DNA of 64,000 bases from Pseudeuparius sepicola (lineage: Eukaryota > Arthropoda > Insecta > Coleoptera > Anthribidae): positions 4,255,153 to 4,319,152 of the forward strand of contig OY987305.1 of assembly GCA_963920635.1 (NCBI GenBank), in the 5' to 3' direction. Below, piece after piece: positions 40,301 to 50,094 of the stretch. The notes beneath the pieces were generated by a model. The model searched no databases and was not told where the DNA came from. It was given only the letters and a program-made list of their open reading frames with translations. The first letter of the stretch is position 1; each line of letters starts with the position of its first letter. A program made the position numbers and the translations under genes.

Positions 40301-43300
40301 AGAAAGGTATGCCAAATTATGGCCAAAAGGCATTATTTCCTGCCTAGCATACTATACAGAGCAAAACAGATGGCAGTACCTAGTAAAATGCGTTTTCAAA
40401 TTGGCTGTACTGGGTAAAAAGGATGAAGGTCCACTCGATGTATGCAAAAACGGATGAGAGTCCAAAATTCCCCCACTTTGTGCTGGCATTTCTAAGGTTA
40501 TGTTATTTACATGTGAGTGACTTAATGTGCTTAACCCCCTTTTACAATTTCTCTGGATGCCCATGTCAAAAAAATATTACTAACAAAACGTTTTCCCAAA
40601 ACAAGAGACCCCAGCTAACATTTTAAAAATCGGTTACTAACAAGTCTATTTCTTAAATACTCAAAACTTTTGTTTTGTGACCCTCATCCTTTTTAGCCTG
40701 CACTCTTCACATAGAAAAATAAAATGTTAACATTTTTGAGAATTTAAACACCCTGTAACTCGAAAACGAGGCAGCTGTGGATAAAAAGTTACACCAGAAA
40801 ATAGTCACAACTTATGTATTTTTATCAGCTGTTGAAGTGACCTAGAATAAAAGTAAAGCACCCTGTATATCCAATATTTTGATATTTATATAAAAAATAT
40901 CATCATATTTGCCAATCTTGACTACAGCCTTAAAAATAGATTTTTCATATTATATCCTTTGAAATTTGAACATATCGAATCACAATGGGCCGATAAGTTG
41001 AAGTAATTAGTGTGATTAAAAACAACATATATATTATATATTCATCTAATACAGCCCAATTTTTCATTAAGGTAAGTACCACACATTTTTTCAGATTTAT
41101 ACAAAATCTATACAGGGTGGTTTATACAGGGTGATTTTTATAACTGTTTCATTAGAAGATGATTGGGAGGGAAATTAAATTTTGATTTCAAATTTTGAGG
41201 GATCATATAAGAGGTTAGGAACTCTATTTTCAAAATATTTTCAAGATGGTGGCACTTCCTGAAAAACCGGAAGTGAGTACTAACTTTGTTATTTTAAATG
41301 GAACACCATATATATTATTACATTTTTGAACTCCTTATAAAATTCTAAGTCAACTTCATAAATACATATGTGTCATTATCTCTAACCGTTTTGAAGATAT
41401 TCTCACTTTTATGATTTTTTGACAGATGAGTTGACGCATTTAACTAGCTGTAAGTTTTAACTACGATTAATTAAAAAACTAATATTTTGCACATTGATAC
41501 TCAATATGAAGGGTCACGCGAATCTAAAGATAACACTTCAAAGTATTGTACAGGGTGTTCAGAAATTGATGTCCAATATTGTCATTAAAAATATGCGAAA
41601 ACTCCATTTTTTCAAATGGAAACCCCAATTTTTTATTTGTTCAATACATTCTTCTTAAAAATGGTGCTAAAACGTAAATACTCAATATCAAAAACAAATT
41701 TATTGAACGAATAAGATACAATAAAATAAAATAATAAACATTATAGCATTTGTTCAAAATGTTGCCCGTTCTTATCTAAACATTTAGCAATTCTCTTCCG
41801 TACACAATCTAAGGTTGCTTTTTGAATTTCATGAGGTGGAATTTCTGCAAAGGCTTGATTGACAATATTGTACATCAATTTCTGAACACCCTGTACAATA
41901 CTTTAAAGTTTTATCTTTAGATTCGCGTGACCCTTCATATTGAGTATCAATGTGCAAAATATTAGTTTTTTTAATTAATCGTAGTTAAAATTTACAGCTA
42001 GTTAAATGCGCCAAGTCATCTGTCAAAAAAATCATAAAAGTGAGAATATCTTCAAAACGGTTAGAGATAATGACACATATGTCTGTATGAAGTTGACTTA
42101 GAATTTTATAACGAGTTCAAAAATGTAATAATATATAGGGTGTTCCATTTAAAATAACATAAATAACGGTTTTTCCGGAAGTGCCACCATCTTGAAAATA
42201 TTTTGAAAATAGAGTTCCTAACCTCCTATATGACCCCTCAAAATTTGAAATCAAAATGTCATTTCCATCCCAATAATCTTATAATGAAACACTTATAAAA
42301 ATCACCCTGTATAAGTGGCTCACTCAAAATATCTCTGCTGTTTTTTGACAGACAAAATCGTTGGCAGGTGAGATCAATAGCTCTTCCGGGCAGCCTTCTT
42401 TTGTAATAATGAAAGTTGCTGTCCATGGCCACCTACGAAATATATTGGCCAAAAATCGAAGAAATTCAAAATCTGTAAACCGCTGTTATCTTTTTTTATA
42501 TACGGAAAAAGTTTAGCATGGAAATAAATGTGCAATGATAGCAGTAATGACATTCCTAATGGAATTTTTCATATGGGGTTACCTAAATAAGAAAGTTTCC
42601 TCGAGCTCCGCAAAATGTTATTTATTTTCATAACAGAAAAGAATACCATTTTTTCAATATTTAAAACAACAATCCTGGATTAGCTATTTGACATTCGATT
42701 AACTGCATATAAACCATATTATTTTCAAATTTTTAAAGCCTACTACTTCTACTGTAACGTCATAGTCGATTAGTTTATTTCCATGGGTAACTAGATCTTA
42801 TGCCAATCACAAATATTACCAATAATTTTTCTCAAATTTTTATAGTATACGCGACTGAATTTAAGATGCCAACGCCCCGACGGGCACTATGCGAACTAAC
42901 TATATGGGCCATTGTCACCTCTAGCTTTGGGCACACTTTGGGTTTACACTGCGTTGTTCTTTGTTCTTGTTTATTGTTCTTGTCGTCTTCTATATATTTT
43001 GTGGTTATTAGGTAAAAGTTCCCCCCGACAATCGGCGCCCGCCGATTGTGGGACGAAAACAGCGGCCGGGCCGGACGTAAACACGGCACAAATCTTTCCA
43101 AATTTCGGATTTTCTGCGGGTTTCCGCGAAGTTTCGATGTTGCAAAAGGTGCAAAATAGTGTGCTGATCAGTTTGAGCTGCATATAGTAAAAATTCATCC
43201 GGATTATAACCACAAAAAATATCGCCATGAAAAGTGAGATGTCAAAGGAAATTTGAAAATTCATTTTCTCGGAAACTACGCCCGAGCACCAAAAACTAAG

Positions 43301-46300
43301 GTCAGATTCGTGTTCAGGGACCCCGAAAATAGGGGGGTAGCCTTTTGGCGGAGCAGACATACACCGCGGGAAACTGTACTTACCCGTTATTATAAAGTTA
43401 TTGTTTATGATTTATGTAATTGCAAAGGCAACAGGCAACTAAAAATGAACTAAAAGCAGAATTCGAAATAGAGAACTTTGTTGGTTAAATTAAATTGATT
43501 CGAAACTTGTTCCATCTCGAAAATGTTTTCAGGAACAAACGAACAAAAAATGTTTAGGTTAGGACCTCGGCGATCGAATCAAGACGGTTTTTCGTCTGAA
43601 TCTCGCACTAAAAGTTCGTAATTACACTGCATAACACTTTAGCATGTTCAAATTCCACTTCTGATAACTGTGGGAGGCCTTTTGGGCGTGGTAATCATAA
43701 TAAAAATCACATTTTACTTGCTTTATTTCATTTTCTAACAACTCTTCTTTAACTCTTCTCTCTTTTTTGGCACAAGCGTGGTGGGAATATTTAAACAATT
43801 GAATTCAACTGTTGTTATTATAATAGTCAACTTTAGAAAATAAAGCTTTTTTGACTGATTTTGAACAAAACAGAAAACATAATATACGGATCAACAAAAT
43901 GGCATAGCCCATAAACTTAGTTTAGCATTGAGCCTACAGGGGGCGTATTTCTTATATTCAATGGCGTATATACATAACGAAGTGGCAAGTGTGACACATC
44001 AAATTAAATGGTATATTTCGCTTTATAAAAATGCGTCATTAAAATTTTATGCAGATAATTTAATTGGCGATCTCAAGAGAGCCCAAATTTAGTGATATCT
44101 GATATTTAAAATCTGATATTTGGATTGTGATGGTTCTTGCAAACAATTTTTATGTTAAATTTCCAATATAAAAGATATTTCTTCAAATTTAAAATATTGA
44201 ATTTTCCAGACAATTCGATAATGTAAGAAAAAGACACATATAATAGCGAAACCTTGGCTACGTCAAATTTCAGCAATCCGCATTTAAGGGGCATGACTAT
44301 CACATCCCTAGAAAAGCTGAACTTCGTATTTAACTTTAAGGAAAGAAAATCGAAAAAGTATGTTAATTTGATAATATTTATCACTAGACACTTTGTCAAT
44401 GTCATTTTACTGCAGAAATATTTTCCGAGTCAAATCCTATTGTGCGATAAAGCCAAAGCGGAACGTGCATCCAATTTTTCGACTTACTTCAGAAGCGAGT
44501 GATAAAAGCGAAGATCTTCTCAATATTCCGCTCTGGCTTGCCTTCCCGGCGAGGGTATGCTGCGACCTCGCCTGAGTCACGAAATGGGGATCTGCCACTA
44601 AGGGCAGCCCCTCGTTGTCCCGGGCTGCCTGCTCCCTGATATGTTGTCGGTACTTCTCTAGGATAGTCTTGGGTTTTTTCTCCTGCTACAATATTTAAAC
44701 ACGGTCCGGCTAACGAAGAAAATCCGATACGAGCCCCAAATTCCCACGAGGGAAGAAACGACGACCGCCCGCTGCGGATGGAACCCTCGAAACCAAGACC
44801 TACCTCTCTCAGCTGGTCGGCCTTCATGTGTTGGAGTTCGACGACCTTCGGCAGCGTGTACAGCGGCGACTGGGGCGGGTCCTGCTGGCTGCTCTGGGCG
44901 GAGCCTGGCGGAGATGCAGCGCCCGCTTCCCGGGCGGCGTCGCAGAGGAGGCTACGGAGACCCTCCTCCGAGAGGGACGTTCCCGGAGTAGCAGATGTGG
45001 AAGCTCCGCTCCCTTGGGACGACAGAGAGGCCGCCTCGCCCGGAGGAGTGTAAGACGTGCCGGCCGCGCCCACATCCACCCAGCTCTCTGCAAGGGAACG
45101 CACCTTCAGCATTTCGAGCAAAGGTTATCGGCGGATTTGTTGACCCAAGTTTCTGGCTAGCATCGACGCCACTACGTACACGAGTTCGAAATAAAATTAA
45201 TAATTCCTGTCGAGACCTCCCTGTCTTGCTTTAAAACTGCCACTTGTGATAAAGCTATTTTAAAATTCTTAATTTGTTGGAGTGGGAGAAACATATTTGA
45301 AAAGTTGGTGTTAATAAATATTATTGGAATAAATTTGTTGTAATAAATATGTTGTCATATTAGATTTAAATCCAAATAACTGTTAAACTATGAATTACCA
45401 TATAAATTAAAAACTAGTTTCTATGAAACAAAAAACAGTTACTATCAAAACTGTGACTTTCAAATAATTACTGCCTGTTATTTATTTACAAACTTTATCT
45501 AAAGATTGGCCAACGTCATCGACCTGCAGATCTTACAGGCTTAAAATAACTTAAATGAGACAGAAAAAATCTACTACAAAAAAATCTTATTGTATAATAG
45601 TATCATAATAAATAAAGTTAATTTCATATTGCCTACGTGCAAAGTGCAGCAATGTGCTGTCTAGCGTATTTCATGGCCTTGACCACTGACACTATTGTCT
45701 TACGAAAAAAATTAATTCGCCGAAATGTTTAAATGTAATAAAATAATATGAGTTTCATCAGGATTCTGTTAACTATCTCGAAAAGTGCTTCACATGTGTT
45801 TTTTTATCATTTATTATCATTCACAACAATTTTCCCCAAAATCATACAAACATAATCTAGTATAAACATAATGAGCCTCTTTAAAATCTTGTTAGAAGGC
45901 CATTCAAGAAGGCAGTCTTTACAAGTGCTTTAATCAAATATCCTATCACATAAGTATCTATAAAAAAAAAGTAAAAAACTACGTTTTGGGAACCAAAATA
46001 CATCCCTTTTGTTACCTATATTCGAAGAACCATTCATTTTGTACACAACAGATACGAGAATCCTATCACAAGTTTCCACAAAGACATAACACTTTTAAAT
46101 ATCTTTGTTGTTATGCTCGAATGAAAGCCTACCAGTACTAGATTATGTATGTACTTCATTTGCAAGTTCTGGTAAAGAAACAATAAACTGATATATGGTG
46201 TCTGCCATCTGCCCTGAACTTATTTAATTATCATCGAAATATTTGTATTTTTGTATTGATTAGTAATTTAGAAGCAACTTAAATTTGTCAATCGCCATTC

Positions 46301-49300
46301 ATCTACTCATTAGACAATTTATAAAATAACATGGTTTTCGTACAATATATTTTCAGAAAAGTTTTATTGCGAGACACCTTAGAAATATGATGCATCCTTT
46401 GTGTCTACATATTTATCCAATTTAAATTTATTATTAGTCTGGTTTTAATTTAAATTTTGCAAACAGTCTAAAAATAAACCCAAACAATCAACACATAAAT
46501 AAATCACCTTAACAAAGAGCTTGTGCAGCCAATGTCAATCAGAAGTTTCTATGCACTCCTAACAAATATAAAAAAATAAAGACCAGCTATCCCAGGTAGG
46601 CACCTGTTTCAATTTATCTATACTTTGCTTCAATGTCAAAGAAAATATTAATTTGTAAATATTGACCAAGCGATCTAGATTCACAAACATCATAATACAC
46701 AAAGGAGAAAATGAAACTCTGAAAAGGTGCACATTTATATACAGACTAAATTAGCAAGTATCAATTTCATGGTAAATAAAAATGTTATTTTCTTTTTAAA
46801 CACTTTTTATTTTTGATGGGGATTTTAGAATAAAACACTAAAAATGCTTAATTTATAAAACATTATAATATACACACATACAGGTACTTACCCTGCACAC
46901 TGAACACAATTTTATTTGTTGAATCTACACAGGAACATTACTCTTTGTACCTAAGTAGTTTTTAAGGCAGTGGCTATTTATAAGCATGATGTATATACAA
47001 GTCGGTATACGTCTTGTGCTCTCATTGGCGAGTCACGTGACTTCTTTGGACTTACATTTAACTCCATACACTCCGAAATAAACTTATTTGAAGATACGTC
47101 GGAAGTGCATTTTTTTTCTCAAGCATCGTTGCAATAAGGAGCATATGGGCACTGCCATACGAAAAAAGAATATCAAACTACAGGAATTATTATAAATGCA
47201 CTTCCGACGTATCTTCAAATAAGTTTACTTCGGAACTTTGGACATGTATGGGGTTAAATGCATGTGCAAAGAAGTCACGTGACTCAACTCACCAATGAGC
47301 ATAAGACGCATACTGACTTTCATATACGTCCGACACATAAATACCCACTTTTTTTTTAAATACCAAATAGAAAAGGCAGTGGCTATTTATACGTCCGACG
47401 TATATGAAAGTTGGTATACGTCTTGCGCACTCATTGGTGAGTTTAATAACGTGACTTCTTTGGACTTACATTTAATTCCATAAGATGATAAAAGATGGAA
47501 CTATTAGTGGGTTTGGCAGTCAACTTGGTCTTTAAAGAAAACTCTCTGTTAATTGCTAAGCTTTCGGAATTGTTTATTCCTTCTTCAGAACAGCTACAAT
47601 ATGTTTAATTGATGTATACAAATTATATAATATAAAATTTTTAATTACTTAAAGCTAGATTTTTTTTAAAACTATATTATCCATGGCAAATTTATGATGA
47701 AAAATCTTTAGATGTGTTTTTACAAGACTTAAAATTTTTAAATGTTGAAATTTTTTAATAGACATCTAAAAATATAATTTAAAAATTTTAAGTCTTGTAA
47801 AAACACATCTGAAGATTTGTCATCATAAATTTACCGTGGATAATATAGTTTTGAAACAAATCTAGCGTTAAGTAAGTAAAAATTTTATATTATGTAATAT
47901 GTATACATTATTTAAACAAATTGTAGCTATCCTGAAGAAGGTATAAACAATTCCGAAAGCTTGGCAAAAGTTTTCATTGAAGACCAACTTGACTGCAAGC
48001 CCACTAAAAGTTCCATCTTTTAACATCTTAATACATTCAGTCACGAGTTTTTATTAATTTAACTCCATAGACGTCCGAAGTAAACTGATACGTTGGAAGT
48101 GCATTTTTCTCAAGCATTGTTGCAATAAGGAACATAACATATGCCCTCCTTTTTTTGGCGATGGGCGTTGCCGTATGAAAAAAGAAGGGGGCATCCAAAA
48201 TTTCAAGACAATTTGGGGGTGGGTTAGGTACCCCTTCTATTTTCATACGGCAACGCCCATCGCCAAAAAAGTAAGGAAGGTATACGTTCCTTATTGCAAT
48301 GATGCTCGAGAAAAATGAACTTCCGATGTTTGTAAATCAGTTTACTTCGGACATGTACAGAGTTAAATGTACGTCCAACGAAGTCACGTGACTTAACTCA
48401 CCAATGAAAGTGCAGACTTTCATATATGTTGGACGTATAAATAGCCACTTCCAATAGAAAGATACTCTGGTAGAAATACCTACCTACTTTTTTATTTAAT
48501 TGAAAGCCATATTTAACTTAGGTTAGCGTTAATTTTTTCCGATTTAGGATTCCACAATAGTATTCGCATTCGATCTTCAATTTCTCACCGATACTTAATC
48601 GCCAATAGCCAATAGTTTGTTTCTGGATCGGCAAGGTCGCAATAGTAGTAAAGCAAATGTTGCAGTTGCGATTCGATTCAACCTCTCAAGCTCAAGTTTC
48701 GAGTTTTTGAGTCTCGGAAGCAGAACTCTCAGTTCTGTCTCGGATCGTTTCAAATTCAAATTGGTTCTCTGTACCTACTCTGGTTTGTTTTATCTTGACA
48801 ATCTTGATACATTGGCGAACTTGACGATATAGGACAGTGGTTTGTACTTTTCTGACATATTTTTAAATGACAAGAGACCAGAGAAAAATACAAAGTCCGC
48901 CGATTTTTGGTCTCCGCTGGAGCAGATGTACATAATCGATAATTGACAGGCGCTCACTGCCTCGCTCTATAATCCGAATACTTATAATTAACGCGAAGTG
49001 TGTCGATTAATTCCGATTCAGCATTCGACAATCCTCTCGCTTCGTTTATTTTTAGTATAGAACTGAATACTTTGATTATTTGTATTCAAATAGTCCCTTC
49101 ACTACACCATATTACGTGAAATCGTACATGACATAGTGCTTGAAACAATCGACAAATTTAAACACCCAAAGGCCAACGATGATCAAAACCAAGCGTTACA
49201 AATATAAAAAATACTCATACAACTCTTACTATACATTATTTACACTTTCCTCCCATATAGAGAGCCTCCATGCAACCTCCTCGCACCAAAGGTCAACAAA

Positions 49301-49653
49301 CCAAAATGCCAATTATCTGTACATTTATTTTTAGCTGCTCGAACAAAAACTAGTTCCATTATTACTATTCTGCAAAACCGTGAGATTGCATCAAAAAATT
49401 GTAGAACTGTACACTTATAAAAAACGCCTTTTCAGAGCTATTTGAATAATCTCAAAAGATTAAAGTCTCTACTCTAATAATACAAATAGGTACTCTCTCA
49501 ACTAATAAATGGAGCTAGTTTTACGGTCGCATAACTAAAAATCTGTGGGTATAAACAATATGCGTAATTACCACCTAATTCGTCGCTGTGCTGCGAGCCC
49601 GGCGATTTGGGCGGCTCGCCAGATTCCGGTGTGGTTTTCCTGCCGTCGGACAT
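28121..49653 (-). CDS. BNIP3: BNIP3/NIX-type mitochondrial mitophagy and cell-death receptor
   Basis: Exons on the - strand: 49653-49572, 45087-44804, 28369-28121, giving 204 residues, near the usual family length. Proteins of this family sit in the outer mitochondrial membrane by a C-terminal anchor and recruit ATG8/LC3 for mitophagy. Here GESWVDV (residues about 27-33) matches the conserved GSWVELH region with a W-x-x-V LC3-interaction core. SLLCDAAREAG matches the following BNIP3 block. DWSSRPDNIPPKNWAF precedes the single membrane segment (about residues 169-191, LATLF...GVGLWIS). Against the human anchor the small-xxx-small face is kept (G, G, S), but the His of the Ser-His polar pair appears replaced by Leu. 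Introns are 4.5 and 16.4 kb, both transposon-filled. The start is the ATG giving MSDGRKTTPES. Confidence 0.92.
28511..28775. repeat. Palindromic repeat just upstream of BNIP3 exon 3
   Basis: The arms (about 28511-28620 and 28664-28775) are inverse copies, seen in GCGGCTTCATGGGACTA and its inverse, ACCAACAC/GTTGGT and TCAAATATGAAAACACCGG and its inverse, around a loop of about 40 bases. In the BNIP3 transcript this would fold next to the exon 3 acceptor. Confidence 0.75.
28983..29651. mobile_element. Inverted-repeat element with three tandem 174-bp units
   Basis: The ends AATTGGGTTTTTCGCCACCA (left) and the inverse (right) bound three direct copies of a roughly 174-bp unit starting AACTGGTTAAAA at 29015, 29189 and 29362. 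An inverted partial copy (about 29531-29630) follows. A near-identical GAAAATAAAATGATACTG occurs outside both ends (about 28962 and 29681). No coding potential. Confidence 0.75.
29652..33865. other. BNIP3 intron 2, no gene recognised
   Basis: A+T-rich DNA. It includes GTCACGTGAC at 30668-30677, a 16-bp imperfect hairpin at 31611-31652 (CCTTGGAGC...GCTCCAAGG), and T-rich low-complexity sequence at 33285-33400. A few open frames of 70-118 codons on the - strand have no recognisable product and no support. Confidence 0.5.
33866..36569 (-). CDS. Three phase-0 mini-exons with Arg/Glu-rich end, in BNIP3 intron 2
   Basis: Exon candidates on the - strand: 36569-36513 (19 codons, GAQGSADGGETREAREAAQ), 35172-35128 (15 codons, AGEGTDSDDEDDRAR) and 33988-33866 (40 codons, EEERRRRRQRREL, then alternating Arg/Glu, DEDTD and stop TAA). 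Each has a clean acceptor (…CTCTGTAG, …TTACAG, …GTTTGTAG) and donor (GTAAAA, GTAAGT). All are multiples of three in phase 0, and the composition is consistent across them. They lie between BNIP3 exons 2 and 3, whose junction is also phase 0, so they could form an alternative BNIP3 end that lacks the membrane anchor. They could equally be the end of another gene whose earlier exons I did not find. I recognise no family. Confidence 0.5.
34182..35091. mobile_element. Fold-back element with TA-flanked CAGTGTCTGCC ends
   Basis: It starts CAGTGTCTGCCAGAAACTT after TA (34180-34181) and ends with the inverse before TA. The arms (about 34182-34465 and 34820-35091) are long and highly similar. Like 5243-6123, it carries an inner CAGGGTA motif about 145 bases from the end, followed by AAGAGTAAAGTACCCTTATT, so both belong to one family. 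It lies between two of the mini-exon candidates. Confidence 0.85.
35431..36458 (+). mobile_element. pogo/Tigger-like element, internally deleted
   Basis: The inverted ends CAGTAAAACCTCCCTTAA (35431) and ...AGAGAGGTTTTACTG (to 36458) are flanked by TA on both sides, as for pogo/Tigger transposons. Inside is an N-terminal transposase piece (35774-36079), but no DDE domain. It was probably moved by an autonomous relative. It lies between two mini-exon candidates. Confidence 0.88.
35774..36079 (+). pseudogene. pogo-like transposase N-terminal fragment
   Basis: The translation SKRKFLNLKGKIDIIAESEK, then LSVRKLAEKYAVGSTQINDI is the CENP-B/pogo-type helix-turn-helix that binds transposon ends. MDQIVYNWFCKARSKN and GPLIKQKGLE are the start of the second HTH (CENP-B type). 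The frame ends soon after, so only the DNA-binding half remains. Confidence 0.85.
36570..37728. other. BNIP3 intron 2, no feature recognised
   Basis: A+T-rich DNA with short open frames only. A CACCCTGTA motif near 37599 may be an end of an old fold-back element. No exon, RNA gene or intact element seen. Confidence 0.45.
37729..38911. mobile_element. Fold-back element, 1.2 kb, CAGGGTGGCCC end
   Basis: The left end is CAGGGTGGCCCATTAG (37729); the right end ...GACACTCTG precedes TA (38912-38913). Outer arms of about 300 bases are inverse copies, for example GCACCTTAGCTTTA, TAACGCCTAAAC and GGGGCAACAAGAGG with their inverses. An inner pair (AAATGGAACCAC at about 38065 and its inverse at about 38460) gives a further stem. 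A 78-codon open frame in the loop has no known relatives. Confidence 0.8.
39304..40865. mobile_element. Fold-back element, 1.6 kb, with a nested palindrome
   Basis: TA then CAGGGTGATTCACTTTTA at the left; the inverse then TA at 40866-40867. Arms (39304-39440 / 40730-40865 and onward 39440-39560 / 40135-40240) share CAGCTGCCTCGTTTTC, GATCAAGAATACCAAGTTCC-like and other blocks in inverse. A second palindrome (about 40250-40711, bounded by GATGAGGGTCCAC and its inverse) is inserted in the right arm. Confidence 0.8.
41551..41893. mobile_element. Small fold-back-type element inserted at the dyad centre of another
   Basis: Ends CAGGGTGTTCAGAAATTGAT and its inverse are flanked by TA at 41549-41550 and 41894-41895. 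The arms are about 35 bases (ending CAATATTG). The rest of the interior includes the tail of a Tc1/mariner-like transposase on the - strand. Confidence 0.85.
41736..41870 (-). pseudogene. Tc1/mariner-like transposase C-terminal fragment
   Basis: The - strand reads VNQAFAEIPPHEIQKATLDC, then VRKRIAKCLDKNGQHFEQML and a stop. This resembles the last 40 residues of insect Tc1/mariner-like transposases, which end with an RI..CL..NG.HFE.ML/L pattern. It supplies family evidence for the TA-flanked CAGGGTG elements. Confidence 0.65.
42310..44803. other. BNIP3 intron 2, 5' part; one G+C-rich palindromic patch
   Basis: The patch 43020-43110 is rich in G+C and CpG and contains a 20-bp palindrome, CAATCGGCGCCCGCCGATTG (43029-43048). 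Overlapping open frames here on both strands show no recognisable protein. It could be an internal promoter or part of an old element. The remainder is A+T-rich. Confidence 0.4.
44804..45087 (-). CDS. BNIP3: BNIP3 exon 2: LC3-interaction motif and conserved block
   Basis: The acceptor CGTTCCCTTGCAG is followed by AG AGC TGG, completing Glu across the junction (…ELG-ESWVDV). The exon encodes the W-x-x-V motif, a Ser/Gly/Pro/Ala-rich stretch (likely regulated by phosphorylation, inference), SLLCDAAREAG, PQSPLYTLPK and ends KADQLRE at donor GTAGGT in phase 0. It is strongly G+C-rich compared with the introns. Confidence 0.9.
45088..46965. other. BNIP3 intron 1, 3' part, no feature recognised
   Basis: A+T-rich intronic DNA between exon 2 and the MULE-like fold-backs. 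I see no exon, RNA gene or element ends here. Confidence 0.5.
46966..47353. mobile_element. MULE-like fold-back, copy 1
   Basis: It begins GGCAGTGGCTATTTATA and ends in a decayed inverse (...CATAAATACCCACTT). The arms share GTCACGTGAC at 47032-47041 and 47274-47283, AAGATACGTCGGAAGTGCAT and its inverse, and the GTCGGTATACG end region. The target duplication is blurred by T/A runs. Same family as 47375-48452 and 62496-63196. Confidence 0.75.
47375..48452. mobile_element. MULE-like fold-back, copy 2
   Basis: It begins GGCAGTGGCTATTTATACG and ends ...CGTATAAATAGCCACTTCC. The flanks AATAGAAAA (47366-47374) and AATAGAAAG (48453-48461) agree at 8 of 9 bases, the 9-bp length typical of MULE transposons. 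The right arm holds GTCACGTGAC (48383-48392), CCAAT (48401-48405) and TATAAATAG (48436-48444), reading outward. It is split by another palindromic element (47481-48030). No transposase found. Confidence 0.85.
47481..48030. mobile_element. Palindromic element nested in MULE-like copy 2
   Basis: It begins TAAGATGATAAAAGATGGAA and ends with its inverse ...TTTTAACATCTTA. Arms of about 250 bases are inverse copies, including GCTTTCGGAATTG and its inverse and AAGTCTTGTAAAAACACAT and its inverse, and meet near 47758. It lacks the CAGGGTG ends of the other fold-backs, so it is a separate family. Confidence 0.75.
48453..49571. other. BNIP3 intron 1, 5' part, no feature recognised
   Basis: Moderately A+T-rich DNA with short open frames only. 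No recognisable exon or element. The BNIP3 exon 1 donor GTAATT lies at 49571 on the - strand. Confidence 0.5.
49572..49653 (-). CDS. BNIP3: BNIP3 exon 1 with start codon
   Basis: The ATG at 49653 gives MSDGRKTTPESGEPPKSPGS and ends DELG plus one base at donor GTAATT. This choice of donor restores the conserved LGESWV sequence across the junction. An alternative GTGGTA donor three bases earlier would drop the Gly. Upstream in-frame codons contain no ATG before the start. Confidence 0.85.
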
Positions 49654-50074
49654 CCTTAATCTTCCTAAACCCTTCGATTTCTCGGATTTCAGAAACACAC
49701 TTCTTTTTAGCAAAAATAAATTAGGGTCAAAAAAACTGCGATGGTTTCCACCGCAATCGAAATGGAACTGCCGCGGCGTCCAGAGCCCGCCGAGATCCGG
49801 CCAGATCTCGCGCAACGTTGCCGGATGTATGCGAGCCTACGACGCTAGCGTCAAGAAAAATATGGAAATTCGAAAAAATCGATTTAAATTATTTTATTAT
49901 CATGAAATATAAATTCCAATTATTGTGGTGTTTTTCAAACATTATCGAGCTCTGTATTATTTTGGTTAAGATTTAAGACAATTAATATCGAGATTTTTTA
50001 CAATCAGAATCAGTTTTGAAGACAAAACGGTGCATCTGGCAACCCCGCACCCCCTACTTTGGGGGACGACGGAA

Positions 50075-50094
50075 GTCACGTGACTGCAACCAAT
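50075..50094 (-). promoter_or_regulatory. E-box palindrome and CCAAT box upstream of BNIP3
   Basis: GTCACGTGAC (50075-50084) is a full CLEAR/E-box palindrome that also contains the hypoxia-element core ACGTG. CCAAT follows at 50090-50094. They lie about 430 bases upstream of the BNIP3 start. Vertebrate BNIP3 is a known HIF target and CLEAR sites serve TFEB/MITF, so control by either is plausible here but unproven. Confidence 0.45.

Larger units (their letters stand above)
41127..42309. mobile_element. Near-perfect fold-back element, 1.2 kb, split at its centre
   Basis: TA then CAGGGTGATTTTTATAA; the inverse then TA at 42310-42311. The arms 41127-41548 and 41896-42309 are inverted copies along their whole length and meet at AAAGTATTG/CAATACTTT. 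This means the element had almost no loop before a second element (41551-41893) entered exactly at the central TA. Confidence 0.9.

Noticed and set aside
42832..43360. Overlapping open frames on both strands around the G+C-rich patch as coding exons
   Set aside because: No family similarity and no consistent splice sites. The open frames are explained by base composition.
47931..47963. Hammerhead-ribozyme-like core (CTGAAGAAGG...CCGAAAGC) in the nested palindrome
   Set aside because: The required CTGATGA is altered and the expected stem between the two core parts does not pair, so a ribozyme cannot be supported by eye.
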